Below, in pieces: positions 1 to 5,912 of a DNA stretch of 6,458 nucleotides (its first letter is position 1; the number at the start of each line of letters is the position of its first letter). The notes under the pieces were generated by a model. It saw nothing but the letters and a program-made list of their open reading frames with translations, did not search any database and had not been told where the DNA came from. The stretch is from Desulfocapsa sp. (GTDB lineage: Bacteria; Desulfobacterota; Desulfobulbia; Desulfobulbales; Desulfocapsaceae), in NCBI GenBank assembly GCA_029942265.1, contig JAOZTO010000076.1:1-6458 (forward strand), in the 5' to 3' direction. The position numbers and the translations under genes are program-made.

Positions 1-50
1 ACTTGGAGATTCTAAGCTGTGAACTTAATTTATTAAGATTTGTTTTTTTT

Positions 51-104
51 GTAAACATTTGGGTTCGGTTCAAAAATAGGCTCAACCACTATCCAAACAT
101 TTAC
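51..104 (+). repeat. Dispersed palindromic repeat, copy 1
   Basis: A 54-bp element begins GTAAACATTTGGG and ends ATCCAAACATTTAC, so its ends form an imperfect inverted repeat (GTAAA..TTTGG against CCAAA..TTTAC). Its last 18 bases are the exact reverse complement of 4356-4373. Its first 40 bases align with 4312-4350 (shared blocks GTAA, GGGTT, TCAAAA, ACCACT). It is therefore one of three copies of a small dispersed element in this window. It is flanked by T tracts on both sides. The function is unknown; a non-autonomous mobile element or a REP-like sequence would fit. Confidence 0.7.
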
Positions 105-316
105 TTTTTTTTATTCGTTCTATGGGTGGTGTACAGTATTTTTGTGGAAACACCTATTAATTATCTTCCAGAACACTACTATTTTAACTAAAATTCTCTA
201 AAATACTATTCTTTTCATGTCTATTCGTTCGATTACTAATTCAAATACGACTCAATAGTGTTAGGTTACAATTATAAAGTGCTCTCGTGACAATTACCAG
301 TGTATCGTAAGTCATA

Positions 317-375
317 TTTTTCCTTCTAAAAAAATTCTCTAACTGTATGATATAAGGTTTTTTTAGAAGGAAAAA
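317..375. repeat. 18-bp perfect inverted repeat, possible terminator
   Basis: Bases 317-334 (TTTTTCCTTCTAAAAAAA) and 358-375 are perfect reverse complements, separated by 23 bases; A316-T376 adds a nineteenth pair. On the plus strand a T7 run (381-387) follows after five bases, so this could stop plus-strand transcription entering from the left. It could also act in both directions and end the parAB transcript about 170 bases past parB. The long loop and AT-rich stem are not typical of an intrinsic terminator, so a palindromic repeat without terminator function is also possible. Confidence 0.6.
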
Positions 376-547
376 TGTTGTTTTTTTGGAAAACAGAAAA
401 ATGATTTGTGTAATTGTCGTTAAGCAGCAATGTAATAGACACCTAATAAAGCCAGATCGAACGAAAATGGGGTGCTAGCCGAATATTTCGTTGAAATGAT
501 AAGGGATTTGCAGTTAATGAAGAAGGTGAAGAATTTTTACGAATCCA

Positions 548-1420
548 TTATTCTTCGGTATCTGCAATTAGTTCAACAACTCGTTCGAGATCATCTAATG
601 AAAAGTACTCAATTTCAATTTTCCCTCTGTTTCCATTTTGTATAAGTTTTATATTTGATTGGAGTTTGTTACTTAAGCGGTTAATCAACGAATTTGAATA
701 TGAATCAGGGATATTGGTAGGTACTTTTGGCGCTTTATTGTTATTGAGCAAACGATCTTGCTTCATTCTCGATGTTAATTTTTCCGCTTGTCGAACCGAC
801 ATGTTTTTAGAAATAATATGATCTCTAGCTTTTTTCATTTCTTGTACATCATCGGACAGCCGTAAAATAGCCCTAGCATGTCCTTCTGAAATTTTATTAG
901 TCGATATGTCATCTTGTATAAAATCAGGTAGTTGTAGTAATCTTAATCGGTTTGTAACAGTAGATCTATTTTTTCCTACTTTTTCTGCTGCCTGTTCCTG
1001 TGTATATGAAAAAAGTTTAATCAGTTTTTCATATGCCAGTGCTTCTTCTATGGGGTTTAAATCCAAGCGCTGTACATTTTCAATGAGGGCTAATTCAAGG
1101 AGTTCATCATCTCCTTTAACGTCCCTAATAACAACTGGAACATCCAATAATCCTATGATCTTAGATGCACGTAAGCGTCGCTCTCCAGCAATGAGTCCGT
1201 ATGTACCATCTTTGTTGGATGTAACAACCAGTGGCTGTATAATACCTTTTTCTTTAATTGAATTGGCGAGTTCCGTTAAAGATTTTTCTTCAAAATACAC
1301 TCTAGGTTGAAATTGATTTGGAATTATTTTCGTAACATCACACTGAAAATATTTTTCCTCCTCTTCCTCCTGATTAAAAAGGATATTTACTCCTCCACCT
1401 AATCCCATTTTTTTTGCCAT
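548..1420 (-). CDS. parB: Chromosome-partitioning protein ParB (Spo0J family)
   Basis: This is the 290-residue ParB/Spo0J CTP-dependent DNA clamp that loads at parS, spreads, and stimulates ParA to move the origin region. The N-terminus (MAKKMGLGGG) resembles the short ParA-stimulating leader of the family and is followed by an unusual acidic run (EEEEE, about 18-22). The N-terminal CTP-binding domain shows FQPR (37-40), IAGERRLRAS (77-86, with the GERR box) and ENVQRLDLNPIEEA (114-127). A helix-turn-helix follows at about 140-162 (TQEQAAEKVGKNRSTVTNRL), then ISEGHARAIL. Residues from about 240 to the end form the usual C-terminal dimerisation domain. Length is normal (about 280-300). The ATG lies 9 bases after the parA stop; the AGGGAAAG that overlaps the parA stop codon is the likely ribosome binding site. 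Same operon as parA. Confidence 0.97.
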   Translation of the reverse strand: MAKKMGLGGGVNILFNQEEEEEKYFQCDVTKIIPNQFQPRVYFEEKSLTELANSIKEKGIIQPLVVTSNKDGTYGLIAGERRLRASKIIGLLDVPVVIRDVKGDDELLELALIENVQRLDLNPIEEALAYEKLIKLFSYTQEQAAEKVGKNRSTVTNRLRLLQLPDFIQDDISTNKISEGHARAILRLSDDVQEMKKARDHIISKNMSVRQAEKLTSRMKQDRLLNNNKAPKVPTNIPDSYSNSLINRLSNKLQSNIKLIQNGNRGKIEIEYFSLDDLERVVELIADTEE

Positions 1421-1429
1421 TATCTTTCC

Positions 1430-2203
1430 CTAATTCTGATTTTTTAAAAACTCATTTGCCAATTTGATGTATGCCTGTGCACCTGTTGATTTGACATCAT
1501 ATTCAATAACTGACTGTCCATGACTAGGGCATTCACTTAATCGTACGTTTCTTGGGATAACAGTTTTGAATACCTGTGTGCCAAAATGTTTTTTTATTTC
1601 CTTTTCAACCTGAAAAGTTAGACGATTTCGTTTGTCGTACATTGTCAACAAGAGTCCTTCTATATACAGATGTTTGTTAAGTGATTTTTTCACTGCTCGT
1701 ATTGTACTGATAAGTTGCGCCAAACCCTCCATTGCAAAATACTCGCATTGCATTGGAATCAAAACTGATGATGCTGCTGTTAAACTGTTCACCGTTAATA
1801 GTCCGAGTGATGGTGGGCAGTCTATCACTATATAGTCGTAGTCATCTAAGTGGATACGTAGTAACTCCTTTAAAACATATTCTCTTTTTTTTACTTGAAA
1901 TAACTCCATCTCAGCCGCAGCAAGATCTATACCTGATGGTGCGACTGTGAGTGTGGTTTTAACATTTGGAATTATGAGTATGTCTAGTAGCGGTATTTGT
2001 TTAGTGTAGCAATCATAGAGCTGTTTAGTGATTTTCTTCCTTTGTACGCCAATACCGGAAGAAGCATTTCCTTGTGGATCCGAATCTACCAATAATACTT
2101 TTTTCTTTTTTCTGGCTAATGAAGCAGAAAAATTCACTGCAGTTGTAGTTTTACCCACACCACCTTTCTGATTTGCAATTGCTATTACTTTACCGATCCC
2201 CAC
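1430..2203 (-). CDS. parA: Chromosome-partitioning ATPase ParA (Soj family)
   Basis: This is the cytoplasmic ParA/Soj ATPase. It binds the nucleoid non-specifically as an ATP dimer and is released when ParB on parS stimulates hydrolysis. With the GTG start the protein is 257 residues, normal for Soj. The deviant Walker A motif is QKGGVGKTT (12-20, signature Lys13, Lys18). Walker A' is VLLVDSDPQGN (36-46, Asp40) and Walker B is YIVIDCPPS (124-132, Asp128). The conserved IPRNVRLSE segment (216-224) carries the family's DNA-binding arginine. GTG at 2203 is chosen because GGAG at 2213-2210 lies six bases upstream, giving MGIGKVIAIANQ, the usual start of this family. The longer frame begins at TTG 2215, and that codon overlaps the ribosome binding site. 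parA is first in the operon, with parB 9 bases downstream. Confidence 0.97.
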   Translation of the reverse strand: MGIGKVIAIANQKGGVGKTTTAVNFSASLARKKKKVLLVDSDPQGNASSGIGVQRKKITKQLYDCYTKQIPLLDILIIPNVKTTLTVAPSGIDLAAAEMELFQVKKREYVLKELLRIHLDDYDYIVIDCPPSLGLLTVNSLTAASSVLIPMQCEYFAMEGLAQLISTIRAVKKSLNKHLYIEGLLLTMYDKRNRLTFQVEKEIKKHFGTQVFKTVIPRNVRLSECPSHGQSVIEYDVKSTGAQAYIKLANEFLKNQN

Positions 2204-2570
2204 GATGTTCTCCAATTTGATTAATAAGTATTGTTCATACCATCCTTTTAGCTTTTTTTACTCCAATCTACAATATTTTTTTATTTAATTTCATATTTTT
2301 TCCAGCTTTCCTTGCCTTTATTTCTCCATGACTATACAGTGCGTCTTAGTACCATTGTTACTAATATCTTTTTTTGGTAACTATTCCGCTACACCTCATT
2401 TTCGCTCGTTTGGATATTCCCACATAGGAAATTATGCTCCGAATGTCAAAATGATTAAATGTGAGGCGCATCTAAACAATTACAGTTCAATGTTTTGCCA
2501 ATTGTCAAAGGTGCTCGCGGAATAGTTATTTAACATGTTTCACGTGAAACATTTCTATATGGAGGAGCTG
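2204..2570. other. Divergent parA/nadB intergenic region with parS
   Basis: This region must carry the promoters of parA (leftward) and nadB (rightward). No close match to a sigma70 promoter stands out for parA; its upstream DNA is very AT-rich. For nadB, TTGTCA (2502-2507) followed after 18 bases by TTATTT (2526-2531) is a weak candidate and would put the transcript start inside parS. A 65-codon frame at 2328-2525 has no ribosome binding site and no recognisable motif, and is not called. Bases 2401-2422 resemble 5776-5797 (18 of 22 match). Confidence 0.5.
2536..2551. promoter_or_regulatory. parS: parS centromere site (ParB loading site)
   Basis: TGTTTCACGTGAAACA is an exact match to the canonical 16-bp bacterial parS palindrome, extended to an 18-bp perfect palindrome by A2535/T2552. 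It lies 333 bases upstream of the parA start and 20 bases upstream of the proposed nadB GTG. Read in the nadB frame it would encode MFHVKH, so the longest nadB frame artificially includes it. It is the only parS found here. Together with parA and parB it suggests a chromosomal partition locus, normally near the replication origin; no DnaA-box cluster or mnmG/rsmG genes are in the window. Confidence 0.95.
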
Positions 2571-4205
2571 GTGAAGTGTGATTATCTGGTTGTTGGGAGT
2601 GGTATTGCTGGTTTGTCGTTCGCTTTACGCTGTGCGGAGTTTGGAACCGTTGTTGTGGTCACAAAGAAAAACGACATGGATACAGCAACGAATTTGGCAC
2701 AGGGGGGGATAGCGGCTGTGCTTGAAAGTAGTGATAGTATTGATAGTCATGTTGAAGATACGCTTGTGGCTGGTGCCGGATTGTGTGATGAAGAAGTTGT
2801 GAAGATGGTAGTGGAAAATGGGCCAGAGAGAATCTCAGATTTGGTAGCACAGGGTGTCGATTTTGTAAATGACAAAAATAGTTCCTCGGGGTATTCGTTG
2901 GGTAGGGAAGGAGGGCATAGCCATAGACGGGTTGCTCATTCATACGACCTAACAGGTCATGAAATTGAAAGAGCGTTGTTGGAAAAAATAGCGACAAATG
3001 AAAAAATAAAACTATGTGAAGAGCATGTGGTTGTGGATTTGTTGATGGTTGATGGGGATGTAGATGGTTTTGTGGGGGAGACCGGCAAAAAATGTGTTGG
3101 AGCCTATGTGATGAGCAATGGGGTGATTAAGCCCTATCGGGCGAAAATGACAGCATTGTGTAGTGGGGGGGTTGGAAAGGTTTATTTGTATACAACAAAT
3201 CCAGACATTGCAACAGGAGATGGTGTGGCAATGGCTTATCGGGCTGGTGCAGTTATTCAAAATATGGAATTTATCCAATTCCATCCGACTTGTTTGTTTC
3301 ATCCATTAGAGAAAAATTTCCTAATTTCAGAAGCCGTTCGTGGGGAAGGTGGTGTGTTGATTGATAAGAGTGGCGTACCATTTATGGGTAAATATGATAA
3401 ACGTAAGGATCTCGCAACACGGGATACAGTGGCTAGGGCAATTGATAAGGAGTTAAAAGAAAGTGGAGAAGATTGTGTTTACTTAGATATAACACACAAA
3501 GAAGAAGGCTTTCTAAAAGAAAGATTTCCTACAATATATCAAAGATGCCTATCGAGGGGCATTGATATTACTAAAACACCGATACCGGTAGTTCCTGCTG
3601 CGCATTATATGTGTGGTGGTGTTAAAACTGATAAAACTGGTCGAAGTTCAGTGCCGGGTTTACTTGTATTGGGGGAAACGGCATGTACTGGATTGCATGG
3701 TGGTAACAGATTGGCAAGTAACAGTTTACTTGAAGCAGTAGTATTTGCCCATAATGCGGCAAATTTTTGCGGAGAGATATCGAAAAAACAGCAACAAAAA
3801 GATCATGAAAAGGTAGATGAGTGGAAAAGTGGAAATGCAAGGAAGTTGAGTGAAGAAATATTAATTAATCACAATTGGGACTCAATTCGTAGGGTAATGT
3901 GGGATTATGTTGGAATTGTGAGATCAACACAACGCCTGAAACTTGCGAAGAAGAGAATGGAATTTATTTACGATGAAATTGAAAATCATTATAGAAAATA
4001 CAATGTGACCACAAATATGTTAGAATTACGAAATATATCAATGGTGGCATTGTTGATAATACAGTCTGCAATGTTAAGAAAAGAATCAAGAGGATTGCAT
4101 TATCTTATTGATTATCCAAAGAAATTAGAAAAAACGAATCAGACAATTTTTCATCGTAAAAGAAGTGGTAAAAGTATGGAAATAGAAATTACTAAATATC
4201 CATAG
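2571..4205 (+). CDS. nadB: L-aspartate oxidase NadB
   Basis: This FAD enzyme oxidises L-aspartate to iminoaspartate, the first step of de novo NAD synthesis, which NadA then uses. From GTG 2571 it has 544 residues (E. coli NadB has 540). The FAD Rossmann motif is VVGSGIAGLS near residue 6. NadB signatures follow: NLAQGGIAAV, GREGGHSHRRVAH, EFIQFHPTC, SEAVRGEGG, PAAHYMCGG and TGLHGGNRLASNSLLEA. His238, Arg284, His345 and Arg380 align with E. coli His244, Arg290, His351 and Arg386 at a constant offset of six, so the active site looks intact. The helical C-terminal domain (WDSIRRVMWDYVGIVRS) is present. GTG 2571 is chosen because GGAGG (2561-2565) lies five bases upstream, giving MKCDYLVVGSG. 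ATG 2559 lacks a ribosome binding site, and ATG 2535 lies at the edge of parS. No nadA or nadC is adjacent. The gene contains two G7 runs. Confidence 0.96.
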   Translation: MKCDYLVVGSGIAGLSFALRCAEFGTVVVVTKKNDMDTATNLAQGGIAAVLESSDSIDSHVEDTLVAGAGLCDEEVVKMVVENGPERISDLVAQGVDFVNDKNSSSGYSLGREGGHSHRRVAHSYDLTGHEIERALLEKIATNEKIKLCEEHVVVDLLMVDGDVDGFVGETGKKCVGAYVMSNGVIKPYRAKMTALCSGGVGKVYLYTTNPDIATGDGVAMAYRAGAVIQNMEFIQFHPTCLFHPLEKNFLISEAVRGEGGVLIDKSGVPFMGKYDKRKDLATRDTVARAIDKELKESGEDCVYLDITHKEEGFLKERFPTIYQRCLSRGIDITKTPIPVVPAAHYMCGGVKTDKTGRSSVPGLLVLGETACTGLHGGNRLASNSLLEAVVFAHNAANFCGEISKKQQQKDHEKVDEWKSGNARKLSEEILINHNWDSIRRVMWDYVGIVRSTQRLKLAKKRMEFIYDEIENHYRKYNVTTNMLELRNISMVALLIIQSAMLRKESRGLHYLIDYPKKLEKTNQTIFHRKRSGKSMEIEITKYP

Positions 4206-4312
4206 GTTGATGGCGTCGTAAAAACTCTCCATCTGCTTCGTTGCTGCAAATTTTCAATCATTACGATGTACCTTAGTACGCCGAAATGATTGAAAATTTA
4301 CGCACCTCGCAG
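4206..4312. repeat. MITE-like palindromic repeat, right end apparently truncated
   Basis: The element starts right after the nadB stop (GATGGCGTCGTAAAAACTC). It centres on a perfect 15-bp stem, AAATTTTCAATCATT (4248-4262) with 4285-4299, enclosing a small GTAC/GTAC hairpin (4268-4271, 4276-4279). Weaker pairing continues out to CTGC (4233) and GCAG (4309-4312). I recall closely similar repeats in Desulfobacterota genomes, with a right end mirroring the left (GTTTTTACGACGCC); that end is absent here. Instead copy 2 of another repeat begins at 4312. It could fold at the end of nadB mRNA, but has no U tract, so it is not a classical terminator. Confidence 0.65.
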
Positions 4313-4350
4313 TAAGTATTCGGGTTGGGCTCAAAACAGCCCAGACCACT
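4312..4350 (+). repeat. Dispersed palindromic repeat, copy 2 (left part only)
   Basis: This segment aligns base for base with 51-90 (blocks GTAA, ATT, GGGTT, GG, TCAAAA, ACCACT), with about a quarter of positions different. It contains its own small inverted repeat, GGGCT..AGCCC. The right end expected from copy 1 (ATCCAAACATTTAC) is not in place. Instead GAATT and then copy 3 in the opposite orientation follow. It directly abuts the truncated palindrome on its left. Confidence 0.6.
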
Positions 4351-4355
4351 GAATT

Positions 4356-4402
4356 GTAAATGTTTGGATAGTGCCTCAGGTTCGTTTGATCCGAATATTT
4401 AC
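4356..4402 (-). repeat. Dispersed palindromic repeat, copy 3 (inverted)
   Basis: Read on the minus strand this 47-bp element starts GTAAATATTCGGAT and ends CACTATCCAAACATTTAC, the same ends as copy 1. The last 18 bases are identical to 87-104. Its arms (4356-4369 and 4389-4402) pair over 14 positions, 12 Watson-Crick and two G-T. It lies head-to-head with copy 2, so the two together can also form a larger palindrome. Confidence 0.65.
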
Positions 4403-4544
4403 AATGGTCGTTGATAATAGTGAGAAATATAAACCATTTATAGTATGATGAGCAGGAATACACATCTATCTATAGCCTGAAAAATTGTAACTATTCAGCA
4501 AATACCCGAGAATTGACATAACACTGAACTGTAACTGAAGTTAC

Positions 4545-4585
4545 AAAAAAAAGCCACTTAAGGTTATATTCCTTAAGTGGCTTTT
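4545..4585 (-). terminator. Intrinsic terminator of the tRNA operon
   Basis: A perfect 15-bp stem (4549-4563 with 4571-4585, core GCCACTTAAGG/CCTTAAGTGGC) closes a seven-base loop. On the minus strand it ends in a T8 run (the A8 at 4545-4552). It begins eight bases after the CCA end of tRNA-Glu, as expected for a Rho-independent terminator of the tRNA transcript. Confidence 0.92.
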
Positions 4586-4592
4586 CGTGTAA

Positions 4593-4670
4593 TGGCGTCC
4601 CCAGTCGGATTCGAACCGGCGTTGCTGGGATGAAAACCCAGTGTCCTGGACCTGACTAGACGATGGGGAC
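4593..4670 (-). tRNA. tRNA-Glu (anticodon TTC)
   Basis: The minus strand folds as a tRNA. The acceptor stem is GTCCCCA/TGGGGAC, the discriminator is G73, and CCA is encoded. The anticodon stem is CTGGG/CCCAG with loop TTTTCAT, giving anticodon TTC for Glu. The T loop is TTCGAAT and the variable region is four bases. The T stem (GCCGG with CCGAC) has one C-A mismatch at pair 50-64 (plus-strand positions 4619 and 4605). It is second in a tRNA operon, 15 bases after tRNA-Lys, and is followed by a strong terminator. Confidence 0.96.
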
Positions 4671-4685
4671 AAAATACTATATATA

Positions 4686-4761
4686 TGGTGGGTCGTGTGC
4701 GACTCGAACGCACGACTCTCTGCTTAAAAGGCAGATACTCTACCGACTGAGTTAACAACCC
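4686..4761 (-). tRNA. tRNA-Lys (anticodon TTT)
   Basis: The minus strand folds as a tRNA. The acceptor stem is GGGTTGT/ACGACCC (one G-U pair), with A73 and an encoded CCA. The D arm is CTCAGTCGGTAGAG. The anticodon stem is TCTGC/GCAGA with loop CTTTTAA, giving anticodon TTT for Lys. The T arm is GTGCGTTCGAGTCGCAC. It is first in the tRNA operon, and its 5' end lies about six bases from the predicted transcript start. Confidence 0.97.
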
Positions 4762-5146
4762 TTGAAGCAAGTTTATATACAAATTTGTTTTTGTTGTGTC
4801 AATAAAAAAATAACATTTTTTTATTATAGTGAATAGAAAAGGAAGGAAAAGGATAATTCAATCGCAGGATCTTGTTAGAGAATAGACATTTCGTTCAAAA
4901 TCGAAACATTTTCGAAAAATAAGAGCAGGCATATTAGGATGTAGCGAGCAGTATTGTCGTGATTACCATCGAAACGGTTTCATAAGAAATAATTGAGCAA
5001 AATTAAACCGTAAGAAAAAAAGCAGTGTACCATGATATGGTAATAGAGTATGTTTAGATAAGCACTCAGGCACATTTGAAAGGTTAAGAATTGTGTTGGA
5101 AATTTATTAAAAAAACTAGCTACCAGTACATTCATTGGAGAAAAGA
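4762..5146. other. Intergenic region between tRNA operon and rdgC-like gene
   Basis: The left 65 bases carry the tRNA promoter and its AT-rich upstream stretch. The rest has no gene and no convincing promoter for the rightward rdgC-like gene. Small palindromes are present: GAAAC-G-GTTTC (4971-4981) and TACCAT-GAT-ATGGTA (5028-5042). Either could be an operator or chance. The GAAAC palindrome is not a parS match. Confidence 0.5.
4774..4802 (-). promoter_or_regulatory. Sigma70-type promoter of the tRNA-Lys/Glu operon
   Basis: On the minus strand a perfect -35 TTGACA (4802-4797) is followed by a 17-base spacer and a -10 TATATA (4779-4774). The tRNA-Lys 5' end is 13 bases past the -10. Just upstream of the -35 lies an A/T-only stretch, including a perfect 11-bp inverted repeat (4801-4811 with 4815-4825), in the position of an UP element. 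This arrangement is typical of stable-RNA promoters. Confidence 0.85.
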
Positions 5147-5752
5147 ATGGGATTTATCAAGGGTTCGGCAAGTTATGTTCGTTTCGCAGTTGAAGGGGAT
5201 TTACCAGAAAATATATGGGATTTTATTGCAGATAGAGTTGTGAGTTTCGCTTTTAAGGATATTGATGACACCTACGATGAAGATTCCTTGGGGTGGGTTT
5301 CTGTTTTGAATATGTTTGATACGGAATTTGATTTTGCGTCATATGCTGCAGGAAATTATGTAACCCTTTCAATGAGACTGGATGAACGCAAGGTTTCATC
5401 AGCGATTGTGAATAAATTCGTACAGAAAAAAGAAGAAGAAATTAAAAAGGAAAAACAGATTCAAAAAATACCAAGAAGTATGCGAGTGGAGATTAAAGAG
5501 AGTATTCAAAATGAATTATTACGTAAGGCACTGGCAGTACCATCAGTATTTGATCTTTGCTGGAATCTTGAAAATTCAACGCTTATATTTTTTTCAACGA
5601 ATAAAAAAGCACAGGCACTTTTGGAAGATCTGTTTAAGGAAAGCTTTGGACTTACTTTGGTGCAGCAGATACCCTACGTATGTGGAGAGCACCTCCTTGA
5701 AGAAGGAGAAATTGATCAACTGGCATTAATTACACCAGATATATTTGTCTAA
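5147..5752 (+). CDS. rdgC: RdgC-like recombination-associated protein, short form
   Basis: A 201-residue protein resembles the N-terminal and middle parts of RdgC, a DNA-binding protein that forms a ring dimer around duplex DNA and limits RecA-mediated exchange. By eye against recalled E. coli RdgC (303 residues), the shared features are GWV (49-51), the beta strand YVTLSMRLDERKV (71-83), a long charged helix with EEEIKKEK (96-103), SMRVEIKESIQNELLRKAL (111-129), and the strand and helix pattern LIFFSTNKKAQALLEDLFKESFG (146-168). The C-terminal third of E. coli RdgC is absent. ATG 5147 is chosen because GGAG (5137-5140) lies six bases upstream; the longer TTG frame (5135) overlaps that site. 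The next gene may supply the missing part. Family membership is fairly sure, exact function is inferred. Confidence 0.82.
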   Translation: MGFIKGSASYVRFAVEGDLPENIWDFIADRVVSFAFKDIDDTYDEDSLGWVSVLNMFDTEFDFASYAAGNYVTLSMRLDERKVSSAIVNKFVQKKEEEIKKEKQIQKIPRSMRVEIKESIQNELLRKALAVPSVFDLCWNLENSTLIFFSTNKKAQALLEDLFKESFGLTLVQQIPYVCGEHLLEEGEIDQLALITPDIFV

Positions 5753-5912
5753 AAGTGTTTGGTGTTGCAATCATATTCGTTCATTTGGACATTCCGAGGC
5801 TAAGTCAACAGGATCATACATCGACAAACTTGTAAAAAGGTCGAATTAGATATGGCTATGTGAGAATGTTCAATACTCCTAGAGACAGTAGTGAAAAAGA
5901 GGGAAATTAGAA
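5753..5912. other. 160-base spacer between the two RdgC-related genes
   Basis: The spacer is interrupted by stop codons and shows no open frame linking the flanking genes, so a single recent frameshift does not explain the two-gene arrangement. Bases 5776-5797 match 2401-2422 at 18 of 22 positions. No terminator or clear promoter is visible. GAGGG (5899-5903) is the likely ribosome binding site of the next gene. Confidence 0.5.

Larger units (their letters stand above)
1..547. other. Gene-poor region downstream of parB
   Basis: No credible protein gene is seen. The open frame at 3-191 runs through a dispersed repeat, has only a TTG start, and lacks a visible ribosome binding site. The stretch holds a 54-bp palindromic repeat (51-104), an 18-bp perfect inverted repeat (317-375), and an outer 9-bp inverted pair (289-297, GACAATTAC, with 410-418, GTAATTGTC) that brackets it. 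A short direct repeat AAAATTCTCTAA occurs near 190 and 331. No strong terminator is visible immediately after parB: only a weak 7-bp hairpin, GAAGAAT/ATTCTTC, across the parB stop. Confidence 0.6.
4206..4592. other. Repeat island between nadB and the tRNA operon
   Basis: No protein gene is credible here: the 69-codon minus-strand frame at 4254-4463 runs through repeats. The region holds the truncated palindrome (4206-4312), two copies of the dispersed element (4312-4402), about 110 bases with no recognisable feature (4403-4530), a small GTAACT/AGTTAC hairpin (4531-4544), and the tRNA operon terminator. Confidence 0.6.

Noticed and set aside
3..191. 62-codon plus-strand open frame with hydrophobic segments
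   Set aside because: It starts at a TTG without a ribosome binding site, runs straight through the palindromic repeat at 51-104, and its hydrophobicity reflects T-rich DNA.
317..418. CRISPR-like or tandem array in the 5' region
   Set aside because: The repeats are inverted pairs, not regularly spaced direct repeats.
2328..2525. 65-codon open frame between parA and nadB
   Set aside because: No ribosome binding site, no recognisable motif, and it overlaps a weakly repeated segment; more likely chance.
2204..2570. Replication origin near parABS
   Set aside because: No cluster of DnaA boxes, and no dnaA, dnaN, mnmG or rsmG genes; parABS alone does not locate oriC in this window.
4254..4463. 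69-codon minus-strand open frame
   Set aside because: It reads through two repeat families and shares HYPNIY with the frame at 3-191 only because both cover the same repeat.
4573..4782. 69-codon minus-strand open frame
   Set aside because: It covers the two tRNA genes and is not a protein gene.
4971..4981. GAAAC-G-GTTTC as a second parS
   Set aside because: It lacks the central CACGTG and the GTTTC..GAAAC order of parS, so it is only a short palindrome.
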